Positions 49,043 to 58,011 of a stretch of 58,011 nt of DNA are shown one piece after another. The notes beneath the pieces were generated by a model, which was not told where the DNA came from, did no database searches, and saw only the letters and a program-made list of their open reading frames with translations. The position numbers were made by a program, and so were the translations under genes. The stretch lies in assembly GCA_022600955.1 (NCBI GenBank), contig JAHZJK010000005.1:1-58011 (forward strand), given 5' to 3'. Every line of letters starts with the position of its first letter. The first letter of the stretch is position 1. This DNA is from Gammaproteobacteria bacterium. GTDB taxonomy: Bacteria; Pseudomonadota; Gammaproteobacteria; Steroidobacterales; Woeseiaceae.

Positions 49043-50785
49043 CTAGCGTTCGTAGACTATCTCTCCATTGACGACGGTCATAACGATTTGCCCGTTCAGG
49101 ATATCGCCCGGCACCTGGTCGGAGAGCGCAAATGGATCAACGGTCATGACCGTCAGATCCGCCCAGCGGCCGGCCGCAATGACGCCTGCTTCATCCTCAC
49201 GAAAGCTGGCATACGCTGACCACTGGGTGTAGCCGCGCACGGCCTCATCCGCGGTCATTCTCTGTTCGGCGTACCAACCACCCTCAGGTTGCTGGTTCTT
49301 GTCCTGCCGCGTGATTGCAGAATGCAGCCCATAGAAGATGCTGTGGTCTGAGCCGGGATTATCAGAGTTGAAAGTCAGTCTTGCGCCCGCTTCGCGCAAC
49401 GACCGCCAGGCATATGCGCCGAGGACGCGCTCCGGCCCCAGGCGCTCTTCCGCCCAGGTCTTGTCTTCCATGGCATGTGGCGGTTCCATTGATGCGATCA
49501 GGCCCAGCGGCCCCAGGCGTAGAATGTCCTCGGGACTGATGACCTGCGCATGCTCGATACGATGTCTGTTTTTGGCAGTGGCGGGATCTTCGTTGAAGAC
49601 TTTTTCGAGAATATCGATTGCTTCGCGATTGCCAGCATCACCGATCGCGTGGATCGCGATCTGGAATCCGGCCTTCATCGCTTCCGCATTCAGCGCCTGG
49701 TTGAAGCCATAGCCATCTCCGCTGATGCCCTGATGACCGGGCATATCCGAGTAGTCATACAGAAGGCGCGCGCCGCGAGAACCTAATGCCGCGTCGTAGT
49801 AAGCCTTAACAGTACGCGTGACGAGCATGCTGTCTGTATCCGTGTCCGGGCCTTTTTCAATCCACTTGCGAATCAGGTCTTCGTCGCGCAGCGACAACAT
49901 CGCGTACACGCGTATAGGCAGCTCGCCAGAAGCCTCGAGCTGTTCGAGAATACTCATTGCCCTTGTGGCGAGGCCTGCATCGTGCACTGCCGTGTAACCA
50001 TCGGCTGCCATTTGATTGAGTCCCAGCAGCAACTGCTTGGCCAGGATCTCTCGCGACGGCGCCGGGACAGCATCGCTGAGCAGTTCGACAGCATTGTTCA
50101 GAAACAATCCACCAGGCTGACCGTCACTCCCGAGACGCATCTCACCGCCAACCGGAACCTCTGTTGTTGCATTGAGCCCTGCGGCATCCAGCGCCGCCTG
50201 GTTTGCCCAGCCGGCAAATCCATGCAGGCTGTCCATGAAGACCGGGTGATCTGGCACCGCCGCTGACAACAACACTTTGTCAGGATAGGCATTGGCCCAG
50301 GCACCTTCATCCCAGCCCCTGCCAACAATCCACTCACCTTTTGGTACCGACTTGGCGCGCTCGACGATCAACGCAACGGCATCTTCCTCGGTCTCGACGC
50401 CGATGAGATTGACCTGGTCCAGCAACGCGCCCAAGCCGAAGATGTGCGTGTGCGAATCAACCAGGCCCGGAATCACCGTGGCGCCCGCAAGATCGACAAC
50501 CCGGCTCGACTCTCCCCTGAACGTCATCGCGTCTTCATTGCTGCCAACGAACAAGATTTTGTCAGCCCGTATCGCCACAGCTTCAGCATCCGCGTGCCAG
50601 CCGTTCTCGTCGTGCGGTGCATTGGGCATGACTGAGCCATCTGGACCGGGCTCGTCCCAGGCAAGGGTATAAACTTGCGCGTTGGTCAGAATCAGATTGG
50701 CATCTTCGGCATTGCCGGTCTCGCCTGATTCATCGGAACAACCGACAAGCAACGCCAGGAGTAATAGTATCTTTGGAGTATTCAT
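49043..50785 (-). CDS. YtcJ/NfdA-like amidohydrolase, lipoprotein
   Basis: LLLALLVGCSDE is a lipobox, so it is lipid-anchored in the periplasm. The amidohydrolase_3 signature is complete: VDSHTHIFGLG (His-x-His, about 112), AIHAIGDAG, HRIEHAQVISP and the Asp of FNSDNPGSDHS (about 477). Members of this group include N-substituted formamide deformylase. It lies 43 bp downstream of a formyltransferase-type gene, which may be meaningful. Confidence 0.85.
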   Translation of the reverse strand: MNTPKILLLLALLVGCSDESGETGNAEDANLILTNAQVYTLAWDEPGPDGSVMPNAPHDENGWHADAEAVAIRADKILFVGSNEDAMTFRGESSRVVDLAGATVIPGLVDSHTHIFGLGALLDQVNLIGVETEEDAVALIVERAKSVPKGEWIVGRGWDEGAWANAYPDKVLLSAAVPDHPVFMDSLHGFAGWANQAALDAAGLNATTEVPVGGEMRLGSDGQPGGLFLNNAVELLSDAVPAPSREILAKQLLLGLNQMAADGYTAVHDAGLATRAMSILEQLEASGELPIRVYAMLSLRDEDLIRKWIEKGPDTDTDSMLVTRTVKAYYDAALGSRGARLLYDYSDMPGHQGISGDGYGFNQALNAEAMKAGFQIAIHAIGDAGNREAIDILEKVFNEDPATAKNRHRIEHAQVISPEDILRLGPLGLIASMEPPHAMEDKTWAEERLGPERVLGAYAWRSLREAGARLTFNSDNPGSDHSIFYGLHSAITRQDKNQQPEGGWYAEQRMTADEAVRGYTQWSAYASFREDEAGVIAAGRWADLTVMTVDPFALSDQVPGDILNGQIVMTVVNGEIVYER

Positions 50786-50828
50786 CTGACCTATGAAAAC
50801 AGGGGACGGCGCTTTTTGCTACCCCTAA

Positions 50829-51578
50829 CTAACGAGATACCGTTTCGTCTTCGGCGAAAAGACTCAATTCCAGCTCCTCGAAACGCTGCACGTCGGCGGA
50901 TCCGGGTTCGCTGTAATAACTGCCGCCAGAGACTTGTGGCAACTCTGCCAGCACGCTCCCTGACGCAATGCCGCGAACGGCGGAAGCGACTGTGTCGCAG
51001 CCGCCAGCGTACAGGGCGAGTACATTAGCCAGATAGGACTTGCTGTATTGAGTCGGGCGTCTGCAGATTTCGATGACAGGCCCCGTATCGATGCCACTGT
51101 CGACGATACGATGCAGGGTCGTGCCGATCTCACTCGCGCCATCGAGCATTGACCAAAACGTCGCCATTACGCCGCGATAGTCAGGCAGGATTCCTGAATG
51201 CAGGTTGAGCACGCCATGTGCGGGTATCGCGATCGCATCGTCTCTCAGGATTCGGCGGTAGCGGATCGAAACCACAAGATCAGGACTTGTCGCCGCGAGC
51301 GACTGCAGTCCATCGGGACTGTTTGGATTGTTGAGCGTAGCTCGCGACTGCTCAGAAAGCTCTGCGGCAAGGTCGACATCGAACTGTCCTGCCAGAAATC
51401 GATCGCTGAGCGCTTTATCGTGGCTGGCCAATGCGGTCAGTCTCGGGTCTTCAGCTTCACTTGAAGCCTGTTCGCCTGACAGTAGTACCGTGTGGTTGTG
51501 AACAGGCAATAGCCCTATCAGTCTGTTCAGCGCGTACAGACTCGCAATATCGTAGTGGCCGAGTAAGGTAATTTTCAT
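50829..51578 (-). CDS. formyltransferase-fold protein, 249 aa
   Basis: The formyl_trans_N motif VLNLHSGILPDYRG (His about 124) and the Asp-containing VDSGIDTGPVIE (about 164) identify the fold shared by methionyl-tRNA and phosphoribosylglycinamide formyltransferases; a dedicated C-terminal domain is missing. Start at the ATG at 51578 (MKITLLGHYD). It probably formylates an amine. Upstream lies the 5S-derived terminator; downstream is the amidohydrolase. Confidence 0.85.
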   Translation of the reverse strand: MKITLLGHYDIASLYALNRLIGLLPVHNHTVLLSGEQASSEAEDPRLTALASHDKALSDRFLAGQFDVDLAAELSEQSRATLNNPNSPDGLQSLAATSPDLVVSIRYRRILRDDAIAIPAHGVLNLHSGILPDYRGVMATFWSMLDGASEIGTTLHRIVDSGIDTGPVIEICRRPTQYSKSYLANVLALYAGGCDTVASAVRGIASGSVLAELPQVSGGSYYSEPGSADVQRFEELELSLFAEDETVSR

Positions 51579-51597
51579 GATGTTCCGGACATAAGCG

Positions 51598-51664
51598 AAA
51601 GGCCGCAACCTTTCGGAGTGCGGCCGTTCATAAACAGGTCTTGCCAGCGCCCTGCTCTCACATG
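51598..51664 (-). repeat. decayed copy of the 5S rRNA 3' end with its terminator
   Basis: These 67 bases align without gaps to 57624-57690, which cover the terminator and the last 25 nt of the 5S gene, with 55 identical positions. The stem of the terminator (GGCCGCA ... TGCGGCC) and the final CTCTCACATG are kept. On the minus strand it starts 13 bp after the S9 gene's stop and can serve as its terminator. It is a direct repeat of the rRNA operon end. Confidence 0.8.
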
Positions 51665-51677
51665 CAACTACATCGAA

Positions 51678-53690
51678 TTAGTGCTTGTCGTTGGCCGCGG
51701 TCTGCACGCTATCCTCGCCGAAGCAATTCGATGACTCAAGGAATCCGAGCAGCTCCCCGTAAAGCTTTAGCTGATGATCGTAGAACAACGTGTTGGAGAA
51801 ATGGTCGGCTCCCTCAAGCTTGACGAGTTTGTAGGTTTTGCCGTGCTTCTCAAGCAGATCTGCATAGCGCTTGGCATTGTAGTACTGCACCCGCTGATCG
51901 ACGTCACCGTGCACGAGCATTACCGGCACATTGACCTTCTCAACCTCCTCAGCCGGCCGAACGCCTGCATCACGATTCTTAAGCACGATCTTCGTTTGTG
52001 CGCGGATCGGGAACGCGTTCCGAAACTCATTTGAGAACCAGACTGGATCAGCAACGGCGGCACCGGCGATGACACACTGGTAGATCTGCGGTGTACGCGC
52101 CGCAGCGACCAGCGCTGCGTAGCCGCCGTAGGACCAACCATACATCGCCATGCGATCGGGATCGGCGAGGCCTTTGTCGACCAGGAATTGCGCGCCGTCG
52201 TCGACATCGTCTTGCGCCGCCCGACCTAACGCACCGCTCTCAAACCCGGCTTCGAAATGGCTGAGGCCGTACCCCCTGGAGATTCGGTATTGCGGCTGCA
52301 GCACCATGTAACCGTAATTGGCCAATACCTGTGCCCACTCGTCATAGACGATCGTCTCATGGACCTCAGGCCCGCCATGCGGCATCGTAATAAGCGGAAA
52401 CGGCCCTTTGCCGTTTGGCACCGTAACGTGGCCACCAATCATCAGCCCATCGCGCGCCTTGTAACGCACGTAGCGGGTTCTGGCGAGATTTTCAGACTCG
52501 AGCAACGGTTGCTGGCTGCCGACAGCCTTGATCTTGCCGTCACGGTACATATAGTACGTTCCCGGATCACGTGGGCCCTGGTTCAAGACCGTAAACGTAT
52601 TACCGATCCGCGAACGAGACGTGATTCGCACATGGTGCGCATGAGGAATCAGCTCCTCAAGCTGGTTATAAGTGGCGCCCTCGGTCGAATCAAAGTACTC
52701 GTAGCGATGCTTGTCTTTGAAATAACTCACTGCTGTGATAAGTCCCGGGTGCTCCCAGCTATTGCTGTGGTAGCGGACGCCCAGCACATCGACGTCGTTG
52801 CGACTATACATCTGCTCATCAAACTGCCTGGTCTTGGTGTTGAAGGACCAAAGTCCCGCAAAATTCTGACCGTTGTTTGCCCTGACAATCAGGTTACCTG
52901 GTACAGCCTTGTCTTTACCCAGTATCGAGAATTCTTCGAAGCTAGCTTCAGGTAGCCTGTGAATTTCGTCCCAGCCTTTCCCGCCTTTCGGACGGTAATA
53001 CCAGACGAATGATTTTGATTGTGTATCAAGGCCGCGCCCAATGTACGGATCGCCATCGGCGTCAAAATCGAACTGCGCCATGTCGACACGCCCGCGCAAT
53101 GCCAGCCGCTTGGTGCCCTTTTTGAGGTTAAGTCTGTAATAGGCGCGCGGGCGAAAAGCCTCGCCGAAACCAAGGCCGTCGTCGAGTCCAGGCTGCGTAG
53201 AAACCATAATTGTGTCGGGGTCATTCTCGATCAGGCTTTCAACAAATGGATCCTCAACACTGAAATCGTCGAACTCGAGCGTGTCGATATTGAGACGCGT
53301 GATGCGGCCCTCATAGACGCCCTGATTCTGTCCTTCGATTTTGTTCCGAACTTTCTGCCGGAGGAACATGACCAGCTCGCGATCGCTGACCCAGGAGAAC
53401 CCCTGAATCTCCATTGGATCGGCGTTGACGATGATCGGGTCGGTATCCTCGAGATTGTCGCTTTCGTATATGTGCAGGATTGGATCGCCGGTCTTGCTCA
53501 GAATCTTGAGCATGCCAACGTGGTCACCACTGGGGGACACTTCGACATTGCTGACGACCGCGCGCAAGGCCCAGTAATCGAGCGGATACGGCTCATTTGC
53601 TGCTGCATCGTCACTCGCCATCACGACGCTGGCCGATGCTAGCAACCCAAGCCCAATCATCATTGCATGTACTTTTTTCGAAAATGTCAT
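51678..53690 (-). CDS. secreted S9-family prolyl oligopeptidase-like peptidase, ~670 aa
   Basis: ATG at 53690 (MTFSKKVHAMMIGLGLLASA) begins a signal peptide. A beta-propeller-like N-terminal domain is followed by the hydrolase domain: Ser in YGWSYGGYAALVAA (about 520), Asp in HGDVDQRVQYYNAK (about 595) and His in GADHFS (about 629). The S9 family cleaves peptides, often dipeptides, at proline or acidic sites. Probably periplasmic, feeding the TonB receptor's catch. Downstream is the 5S-derived terminator copy. Confidence 0.9.
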   Translation of the reverse strand: MTFSKKVHAMMIGLGLLASASVVMASDDAAANEPYPLDYWALRAVVSNVEVSPSGDHVGMLKILSKTGDPILHIYESDNLEDTDPIIVNADPMEIQGFSWVSDRELVMFLRQKVRNKIEGQNQGVYEGRITRLNIDTLEFDDFSVEDPFVESLIENDPDTIMVSTQPGLDDGLGFGEAFRPRAYYRLNLKKGTKRLALRGRVDMAQFDFDADGDPYIGRGLDTQSKSFVWYYRPKGGKGWDEIHRLPEASFEEFSILGKDKAVPGNLIVRANNGQNFAGLWSFNTKTRQFDEQMYSRNDVDVLGVRYHSNSWEHPGLITAVSYFKDKHRYEYFDSTEGATYNQLEELIPHAHHVRITSRSRIGNTFTVLNQGPRDPGTYYMYRDGKIKAVGSQQPLLESENLARTRYVRYKARDGLMIGGHVTVPNGKGPFPLITMPHGGPEVHETIVYDEWAQVLANYGYMVLQPQYRISRGYGLSHFEAGFESGALGRAAQDDVDDGAQFLVDKGLADPDRMAMYGWSYGGYAALVAAARTPQIYQCVIAGAAVADPVWFSNEFRNAFPIRAQTKIVLKNRDAGVRPAEEVEKVNVPVMLVHGDVDQRVQYYNAKRYADLLEKHGKTYKLVKLEGADHFSNTLFYDHQLKLYGELLGFLESSNCFGEDSVQTAANDKH

Positions 53691-53751
53691 TGTCGAATCC
53701 TCTCGCCGTTGCACAGCGGTGCTACCAGCGATTGCCTCTGTTTAACAATAG

Positions 53752-53783
53752 AAAAAGCCTGCAGGATTGCTCCCGCAGGCTTT
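53752..53783 (-). terminator. rho-independent terminator of the second TonB-receptor gene
   Basis: AAAGCCTGC (53754-53762) and GCAGGCTTT (53775-53783) form a stem with a 12-base loop, followed on the minus strand by a run of T. Placed 18 bp beyond the receptor's stop. Confidence 0.8.
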
Positions 53784-53800
53784 CAAGTTTACCAAAATTG

Positions 53801-56800
53801 TCAGAACGACAGGTCGTCGAATGATGCCGATACGTTAATGAAGTACTGTCGGCCCTGAACGTCGTAGCCACGGCCCAATGGGACGTTGGAACGGTCAAAC
53901 GCAATTACTCGGCCGTCGATCAGCGGCGGCTCTTCGTCCAAGACGTTGCGCGCGCCCGCACCGATCGTGAAGACATCGCCGTAGTAGTAGAACGACACGT
54001 CGTGACGGAAGTAGTTAGCGGCCTCACCCACCGGTCGACAATCAACATCACCAGCGGCGGCACCGAGACACGTCCACGAATCGCCACCCAACCAGTCAGC
54101 ACCGGTGAACGGGAAGTCCTCGCGGACATCCGGATCGATCTCGACACTACCGAGATAGCGGGTTGCCCACGTCAGGCGGAAATCACCCATGTCTGCACGG
54201 AAGATACCCTGGCCTTCCCACTCAGGCAGGCCGAAATCGCCAAGATCGCTGTCCGCCGAAATCGATCCGTCGATATCCGAGATGAACAGGTCGGAGAACT
54301 CGAGCTTGCGGTTGAAGTTCATGTCCACGCCCAGGTCGACCGCCTTGCCGAAAACAGAAGTCGGCCAGTCGAGTGCGAGATTGAGGTCAACACCGCGCGC
54401 CTTCAGCGAGTCGCGGTTGATGAAGTTCTGATCAACATCGTCGATCAGGCCAAACATGCCTCCGCCAAGATCCTCGCGCCTGATGGCGTCGCAGAAGGGA
54501 CTGTCGCCCTCGGCATCGAAGTAACAATCATTTACAGCGCCCTGGAAGCTGAACTGGACGATTTCCTGAGTAATCTCGATTTCGTAGTAGGTTGCGCCAA
54601 TCGACAGATCGAAAGCTTCGAAGAACGGCTGCTCCCAAGAGAAACCTGCGGTCCAGGACTCCGATTTCTCTTCCTGCAATCCGGTCGAACCAACGAACTG
54701 CAACACTTCCACCGAGTAGAGCGGTGACGAGGTCGCGTTTGCCACAACAATGCCGAGTGACGTTGGGTCTATATCCTGATCAATACAGTTCTGTATCAGT
54801 TGGTTGCTGCGAGGATCGAGTGTCGCGTCGTAGATGATCGCGCCATTAATGTCCTGAGTGATCGCTGCCGCCGGAACGACGCACGGATCATCGACGGTCG
54901 CGAATCCACTAAGACCTTCGAGGAAGTTTTCGCGCAAGTTCGGCGCACGATACGACGTGCCGACCGTGCTGCGCAGCAAGAGCGAGTCCGTCGGACGCCA
55001 CGAGAGTTTGCCCGAGTAGGTCCAGGCACCACCATAGAACTCGTCTTCCGTGTGCCTTACAGATACGTTCGTTGTCAGCTCCTGGAACGCCGGTACATTG
55101 GCCAGCAGCGGCATTTCTACCTCGATAAAGTACTCTTCCGTGTCTTTTTCGCCTGTCGCACCAAGGTCCTTGAAGAAGCCCCAGAGTTGCCCTTCTGCAG
55201 CAACGTCGTTCGGCCGGGACTCGATATCGTCATTACGATACTCATAGCCAATAGCCGCTGAGACCGGCCCTGCAGGCAATTCAAAGATATCGCCTGTCAA
55301 AAGAGCGCTGATGTAGGATTGCTTGTAAATCGTGTCAATCGTACGGGTCGAAAACAGGAAGTCGCGCTCTGCCTGGGTCGCAAGTTCGTTGCCAAAGAGG
55401 CCCTGGTACAGCGACGGTGCAAATACGTTGACCGGTACACAGTTGCCGCCAGTCGGTGTGCCGCAGACCACCTGGCCATTTTCGATGCGTGACGTGTTGA
55501 GCGAGTATTGGAGTTGCTCTTCGTTCACACCCTGGCGAACCGAATCGCCATTACTTTCGCTGTAGACGTAGGCAATATCGAAGCCCATGTTGTCCAAGGA
55601 ACCAAAGTCAAGCATTGGCAGATCGCCGCGCATACCGGCGACGTATCGCAACTGATCGACTTCGATCCAGCCCTCGTTGCGATCACCCGCGATAGAGAAC
55701 TGCGCCTCGAGCGGTCTGGCAACGCCAGGTCCACCGCCCGGGAGGGCATCGAAAAATCCGGGACCCACGCCGAATTGGGCTGGCGTGCAGCTTGTCGCAC
55801 TGACCGGAATATTGTTAGCCACACAAAAGTCGGAGATCGGAGCGCCGCCGATAAGCGGAGCGGCCTGGAAGCCGGTAATGTATTGCGGGTTTGTGAGGAT
55901 ATTGTTGTATGCGCTCCAACAGTCCACACCGTCAACGCCATTGGGGTTGCAGGGGTTGTAAGGATTCGTCGCAACAACTTCCTCTTGAATTACGCTGCCC
56001 GCGTCAAAAAAGTAGGTCTCACGTTTGTTGTACGTCGCCTCGAAGTACGGCGTGATATTCATATCACCGTCGAAGGTGTATTCACCGTAAGTCATGAAGC
56101 TGATGCGCTCGCGTTCGGGCAACAAGTGCGTCGAGTTATCCTCATTCGCGGTGAAGTAGTCCGTGAAGTCAACGTCGGGCGCGCCGTTGCCGTCCTGATC
56201 CAGGACGATATCGAATCCGCCGGTTGCTTCCGACCAATTCGGAATTCCGACATTTGACGTGCCTTCGGTGAAGTAGATCGAGCCGAACAAACCGTTATTA
56301 TCGAATACACGCTGTGAACCGAATGAGGTCACGCATGGAGACGTCTTCATGCCGTATTGCTCAGCATAAGCGATATTTGTTGTACGTATCTCTCCGGTTG
56401 TCGTCTGCTCCCGGTAGGACGCACAGTCTGCTGTCCAGGGGCGATCGGCGTAGGTGACGGAGTCACCCTTCGTGTATTCAACACCGACGCCGAAAAAACC
56501 GCGATCGTAGTTGGCGCCCCAGGCTGCGCTGAGCGTATTCTCAATGCCTTCCCCGTGGTGCGGAATGCGTGAATAAGCTTCGAGCTCAAGGCCATCAAAG
56601 TCTTTGCGCAGAATGACATTGGCAACACCGGATACGGCATCCGAACCGTAAACTGATGATGCGCCGTCGAGCAGAATCTCGTAACGACTGACCAATGTGC
56701 TCGGAATGACGTTTAAGTCAGGGGCGACTGGCACACCTTCGACGCCCGCGGGTGAAATACGGCGTCCGTTCAGCAATACCAGGGTACGTTCCGCGCCGAG

Positions 56801-57187
56801 ACCGCGGAGGTCGGCTGTGGATGCTCCGGGGCCGTTATCAAGAACAAAGCCGCCAAAGGTTGTGTCGAATTGAATGCCTGCAGACGTAGAAGAGTCTTGC
56901 AAGATTGTACCGGGGTCGACAGCACCCAGATTGCGAGACACCTCGCCGGTGATAATCTGCAGCGGCGCAACACTCGAGAACGTGTTTCGTCGCAAGCGCG
57001 AACCGGTAACTATGACCTCTTCAACGCTATCGCCATCTGCCTCGAGTGCGGCAAGATCATCAAGATTGTCTGCGCCGCTATCGTCTTGCGCCATCGCTGG
57101 GCCTGCAAGCAGACCGAGACCGGCAAAGACAACGGCAAACGGACTGAGTATACGCGCGAGGAATGCGCGTTCTTCATCGACTCTCAT
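53801..57187 (-). CDS. TonB-dependent outer-membrane receptor, 1128 aa
   Basis: Signal peptide (ILSPFAVVFAGLGLLAGPAM-A), TonB box SVEEVIVTGSRLRR, plug domain (LLNGRRISPAG, then EILLDGASSVYGSDAVSGVA) and barrel, ending in F (FINVSASFDDLSF). At 1128 aa it is longer than most, with extra-long extracellular loops carrying several cysteine pairs (NPYNPCNPNGVDGVDCW), typical of receptors for large or peptide-like ligands. It is downstream of the rRNA operon, separated by its terminator and about 430 bp. Confidence 0.9.
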   Translation of the reverse strand: MRVDEERAFLARILSPFAVVFAGLGLLAGPAMAQDDSGADNLDDLAALEADGDSVEEVIVTGSRLRRNTFSSVAPLQIITGEVSRNLGAVDPGTILQDSSTSAGIQFDTTFGGFVLDNGPGASTADLRGLGAERTLVLLNGRRISPAGVEGVPVAPDLNVIPSTLVSRYEILLDGASSVYGSDAVSGVANVILRKDFDGLELEAYSRIPHHGEGIENTLSAAWGANYDRGFFGVGVEYTKGDSVTYADRPWTADCASYREQTTTGEIRTTNIAYAEQYGMKTSPCVTSFGSQRVFDNNGLFGSIYFTEGTSNVGIPNWSEATGGFDIVLDQDGNGAPDVDFTDYFTANEDNSTHLLPERERISFMTYGEYTFDGDMNITPYFEATYNKRETYFFDAGSVIQEEVVATNPYNPCNPNGVDGVDCWSAYNNILTNPQYITGFQAAPLIGGAPISDFCVANNIPVSATSCTPAQFGVGPGFFDALPGGGPGVARPLEAQFSIAGDRNEGWIEVDQLRYVAGMRGDLPMLDFGSLDNMGFDIAYVYSESNGDSVRQGVNEEQLQYSLNTSRIENGQVVCGTPTGGNCVPVNVFAPSLYQGLFGNELATQAERDFLFSTRTIDTIYKQSYISALLTGDIFELPAGPVSAAIGYEYRNDDIESRPNDVAAEGQLWGFFKDLGATGEKDTEEYFIEVEMPLLANVPAFQELTTNVSVRHTEDEFYGGAWTYSGKLSWRPTDSLLLRSTVGTSYRAPNLRENFLEGLSGFATVDDPCVVPAAAITQDINGAIIYDATLDPRSNQLIQNCIDQDIDPTSLGIVVANATSSPLYSVEVLQFVGSTGLQEEKSESWTAGFSWEQPFFEAFDLSIGATYYEIEITQEIVQFSFQGAVNDCYFDAEGDSPFCDAIRREDLGGGMFGLIDDVDQNFINRDSLKARGVDLNLALDWPTSVFGKAVDLGVDMNFNRKLEFSDLFISDIDGSISADSDLGDFGLPEWEGQGIFRADMGDFRLTWATRYLGSVEIDPDVREDFPFTGADWLGGDSWTCLGAAAGDVDCRPVGEAANYFRHDVSFYYYGDVFTIGAGARNVLDEEPPLIDGRVIAFDRSNVPLGRGYDVQGRQYFINVSASFDDLSF

Positions 57188-57620
57188 TTTTTACCCCTTA
57201 TGCTGAAACTGGACGGCAGGCCTATATATGGCCCTTGCACCGCACCGGGATTCGATTACCGACCCGGTCGAAGGTGTTCATGATGCGAAATCACAACACA
57301 TATGTAAATGGCTGAGCTCATATTCTTCATACATTTTCGCGATATGTTGCTAAAACGCAACGGTTAAGCGGTTACTTGCGAAACAAAAGCCCCGGAATTC
57401 CAATGGCTTGCGAAAATCGCACGTTTCGCCACTTTTCATTGTGCGGGAAACGCGGCAGCAGGTTTTGGTCGGCGCGATCGATCCCTCAGCGCAATCCAGC
57501 CGCGAATCACTCCGGTTTCTCCGCAACTCTAACGACGTTAAACCCGGACTCAAGGGAAGCTTGCGGAAGCGGCCGAGCGTAAAAGAACCGCAGTATTTCG
57601 GCAGCGGCCTCATGTCCAAT
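57188..57620. other. gene-free stretch between the TonB-receptor gene and the rRNA operon end
   Basis: About 433 bp with no supported gene; short frames on both strands lack ribosome sites and protein-like content. It must hold the leftward promoter of the receptor gene, probably near the A+T-rich part at 57290-57350. No repeat seen. Confidence 0.5.
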
Positions 57621-57653
57621 AAAAAAGGCCGCACCCTTTCGGGATGCGGCCTT
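57621..57653 (-). terminator. terminator of the rRNA operon
   Basis: Stem GGCCGCA/TGCGGCC with loop CCCTTTCGGGA, followed on the minus strand by TTTTTT. 12 bp past the 5S 3' end. Confidence 0.9.
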
Positions 57654-57665
57654 TCATAAATAAAT

Positions 57666-57780
57666 CCTGGCAGTGTCCTACTCTCACATGGGGAGACCCC
57701 ACACTACCATCGGCGCAGAACGTTTTCACTTCCGAGTTCGAAATGGGATCGGGTGGTTCCCGCTCGCTATTGCCGCCAGG
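57666..57780 (-). rRNA. rrf: 5S ribosomal RNA
   Basis: Minus-strand sequence from CCTGGCGGCAATAGCGAGCG to GTAGGACACTGCCAGG; the ends pair (CCTGGC/GCCAGG), and the central CCCATTTCGAACTCGGAAGT and GATGGTAGTGTGGGGT arms are typical of gammaproteobacterial 5S. About 115 nt. Ends may be off by one or two bases. Confidence 0.95.
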
Positions 57781-57919
57781 AAAACTGGTTGGTTCAAAGA
57801 GAAAAATCCCTTTGATCCGAATTAATAACAATTTGGATTCGTTTTTGATGTTGTAAGTAGTCTATTTCAGCGTCGCATTACACGTTGCAGAACACACCAA
57901 AACTGCTTTGGTGTTATAT

Positions 57920-58011
57920 GGCCAAGCCTCACGGGCAATTAGTACTGGTTAGCTTCATCCATTACTGAACTTCCACACCCAGCCTATCAACCTCGTAGTC
58001 TTCGAGGGCCC
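57920..58011 (-). rRNA. rrl: 23S ribosomal RNA, 3' end only
   Basis: Minus strand gives GACTACGAGGTTGATAGGCT, GGAAGTTCAGTAATGGATGA, then GCTAACCAGTACTAATTGCC and a terminal CGTGAGGCTTGGCC, the conserved 3' end of domain VI. The gene continues past the right edge. The exact 3' end was judged from the alignment to known 23S ends, so plus or minus a few bases. The 139-bp 5S-23S spacer holds no tRNA. Confidence 0.95.

Noticed and set aside
57350..57634. Short frames between the TonB receptor and the rRNA operon.
   Set aside because: No ribosome sites, no family features, and they overlap the terminator region.

Overview
The window reads as chromosome of a gammaproteobacterium, probably a marine or sediment heterotroph. 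This is inferred from the block birA - coaX - SPOR-type gene - tRNA-Thr, plsY, two large TonB-dependent receptors, secreted S9 and M61 peptidases, and an rRNA operon of gammaproteobacterial type. I cannot name the genus from sequence alone. Nearly all genes lie on the minus strand.

Layout. (1) 1-11.9 kb: accessory genes, almost all on the minus strand: a cut-off esterase, two overlapping unknown genes, a TPR protein, a short adenosylhomocysteinase-like protein, a tight run of membrane proteins and acetyltransferases (4.7-8.9 kb), a methyltransferase, a gene broken by an in-frame stop, and a DUF6928-like gene. (2) 11.97-23.23 kb: the most striking part. Twenty-one small genes, all on the minus strand, alternate strictly one-to-one with 22 copies of an intergenic element, usually exactly 71 bp and always in the same orientation. 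The element folds as an imperfect hairpin with outer and inner paired arms and a variable middle. This is the geometry of an integron gene-cassette array, but no integrase is present and the usual GTT/AAC core triplets are missing from the outer arms. Cassette products are unrelated to each other; several resemble immunity or SMI1/KNR4 and DUF4279 families, and about half are membrane proteins or lipoproteins. (3) 23.4-32.4 kb: more accessory genes with sparse, decayed copies of the same element, ending at a DUF2975/Xre-type gene pair beside tRNA-Thr. (4) 32.5-45.9 kb: conserved core: tRNA-Thr, a SPOR-like protein, coaX, birA, plsY, a lipid kinase, an EamA transporter, an M61 peptidase, two pentein-fold hydrolases flanking an SPFH protein, two glutathione S-transferases, an ion channel, a lipase and a TetR-type regulator. 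(5) 46-57.2 kb: a nutrient-acquisition block of two TonB-dependent receptors, an amidohydrolase, a formyltransferase and an S9 peptidase. (6) 57.6-58.0 kb: the end of an rRNA operon transcribed leftward (23S 3' end, 5S, terminator).

Two structural points stand out beyond gene calling. The first is the cassette-like array. The second is a 67-bp direct repeat: the 5S 3' end plus its terminator (57624-57690) has a decayed copy at 51598-51664 (55 of 67 positions identical, no gaps). The S9 peptidase and TonB receptor genes are therefore bracketed by rRNA-operon ends.

All identifications come from reading motifs, overlaps and spacing by eye. No database search was run.
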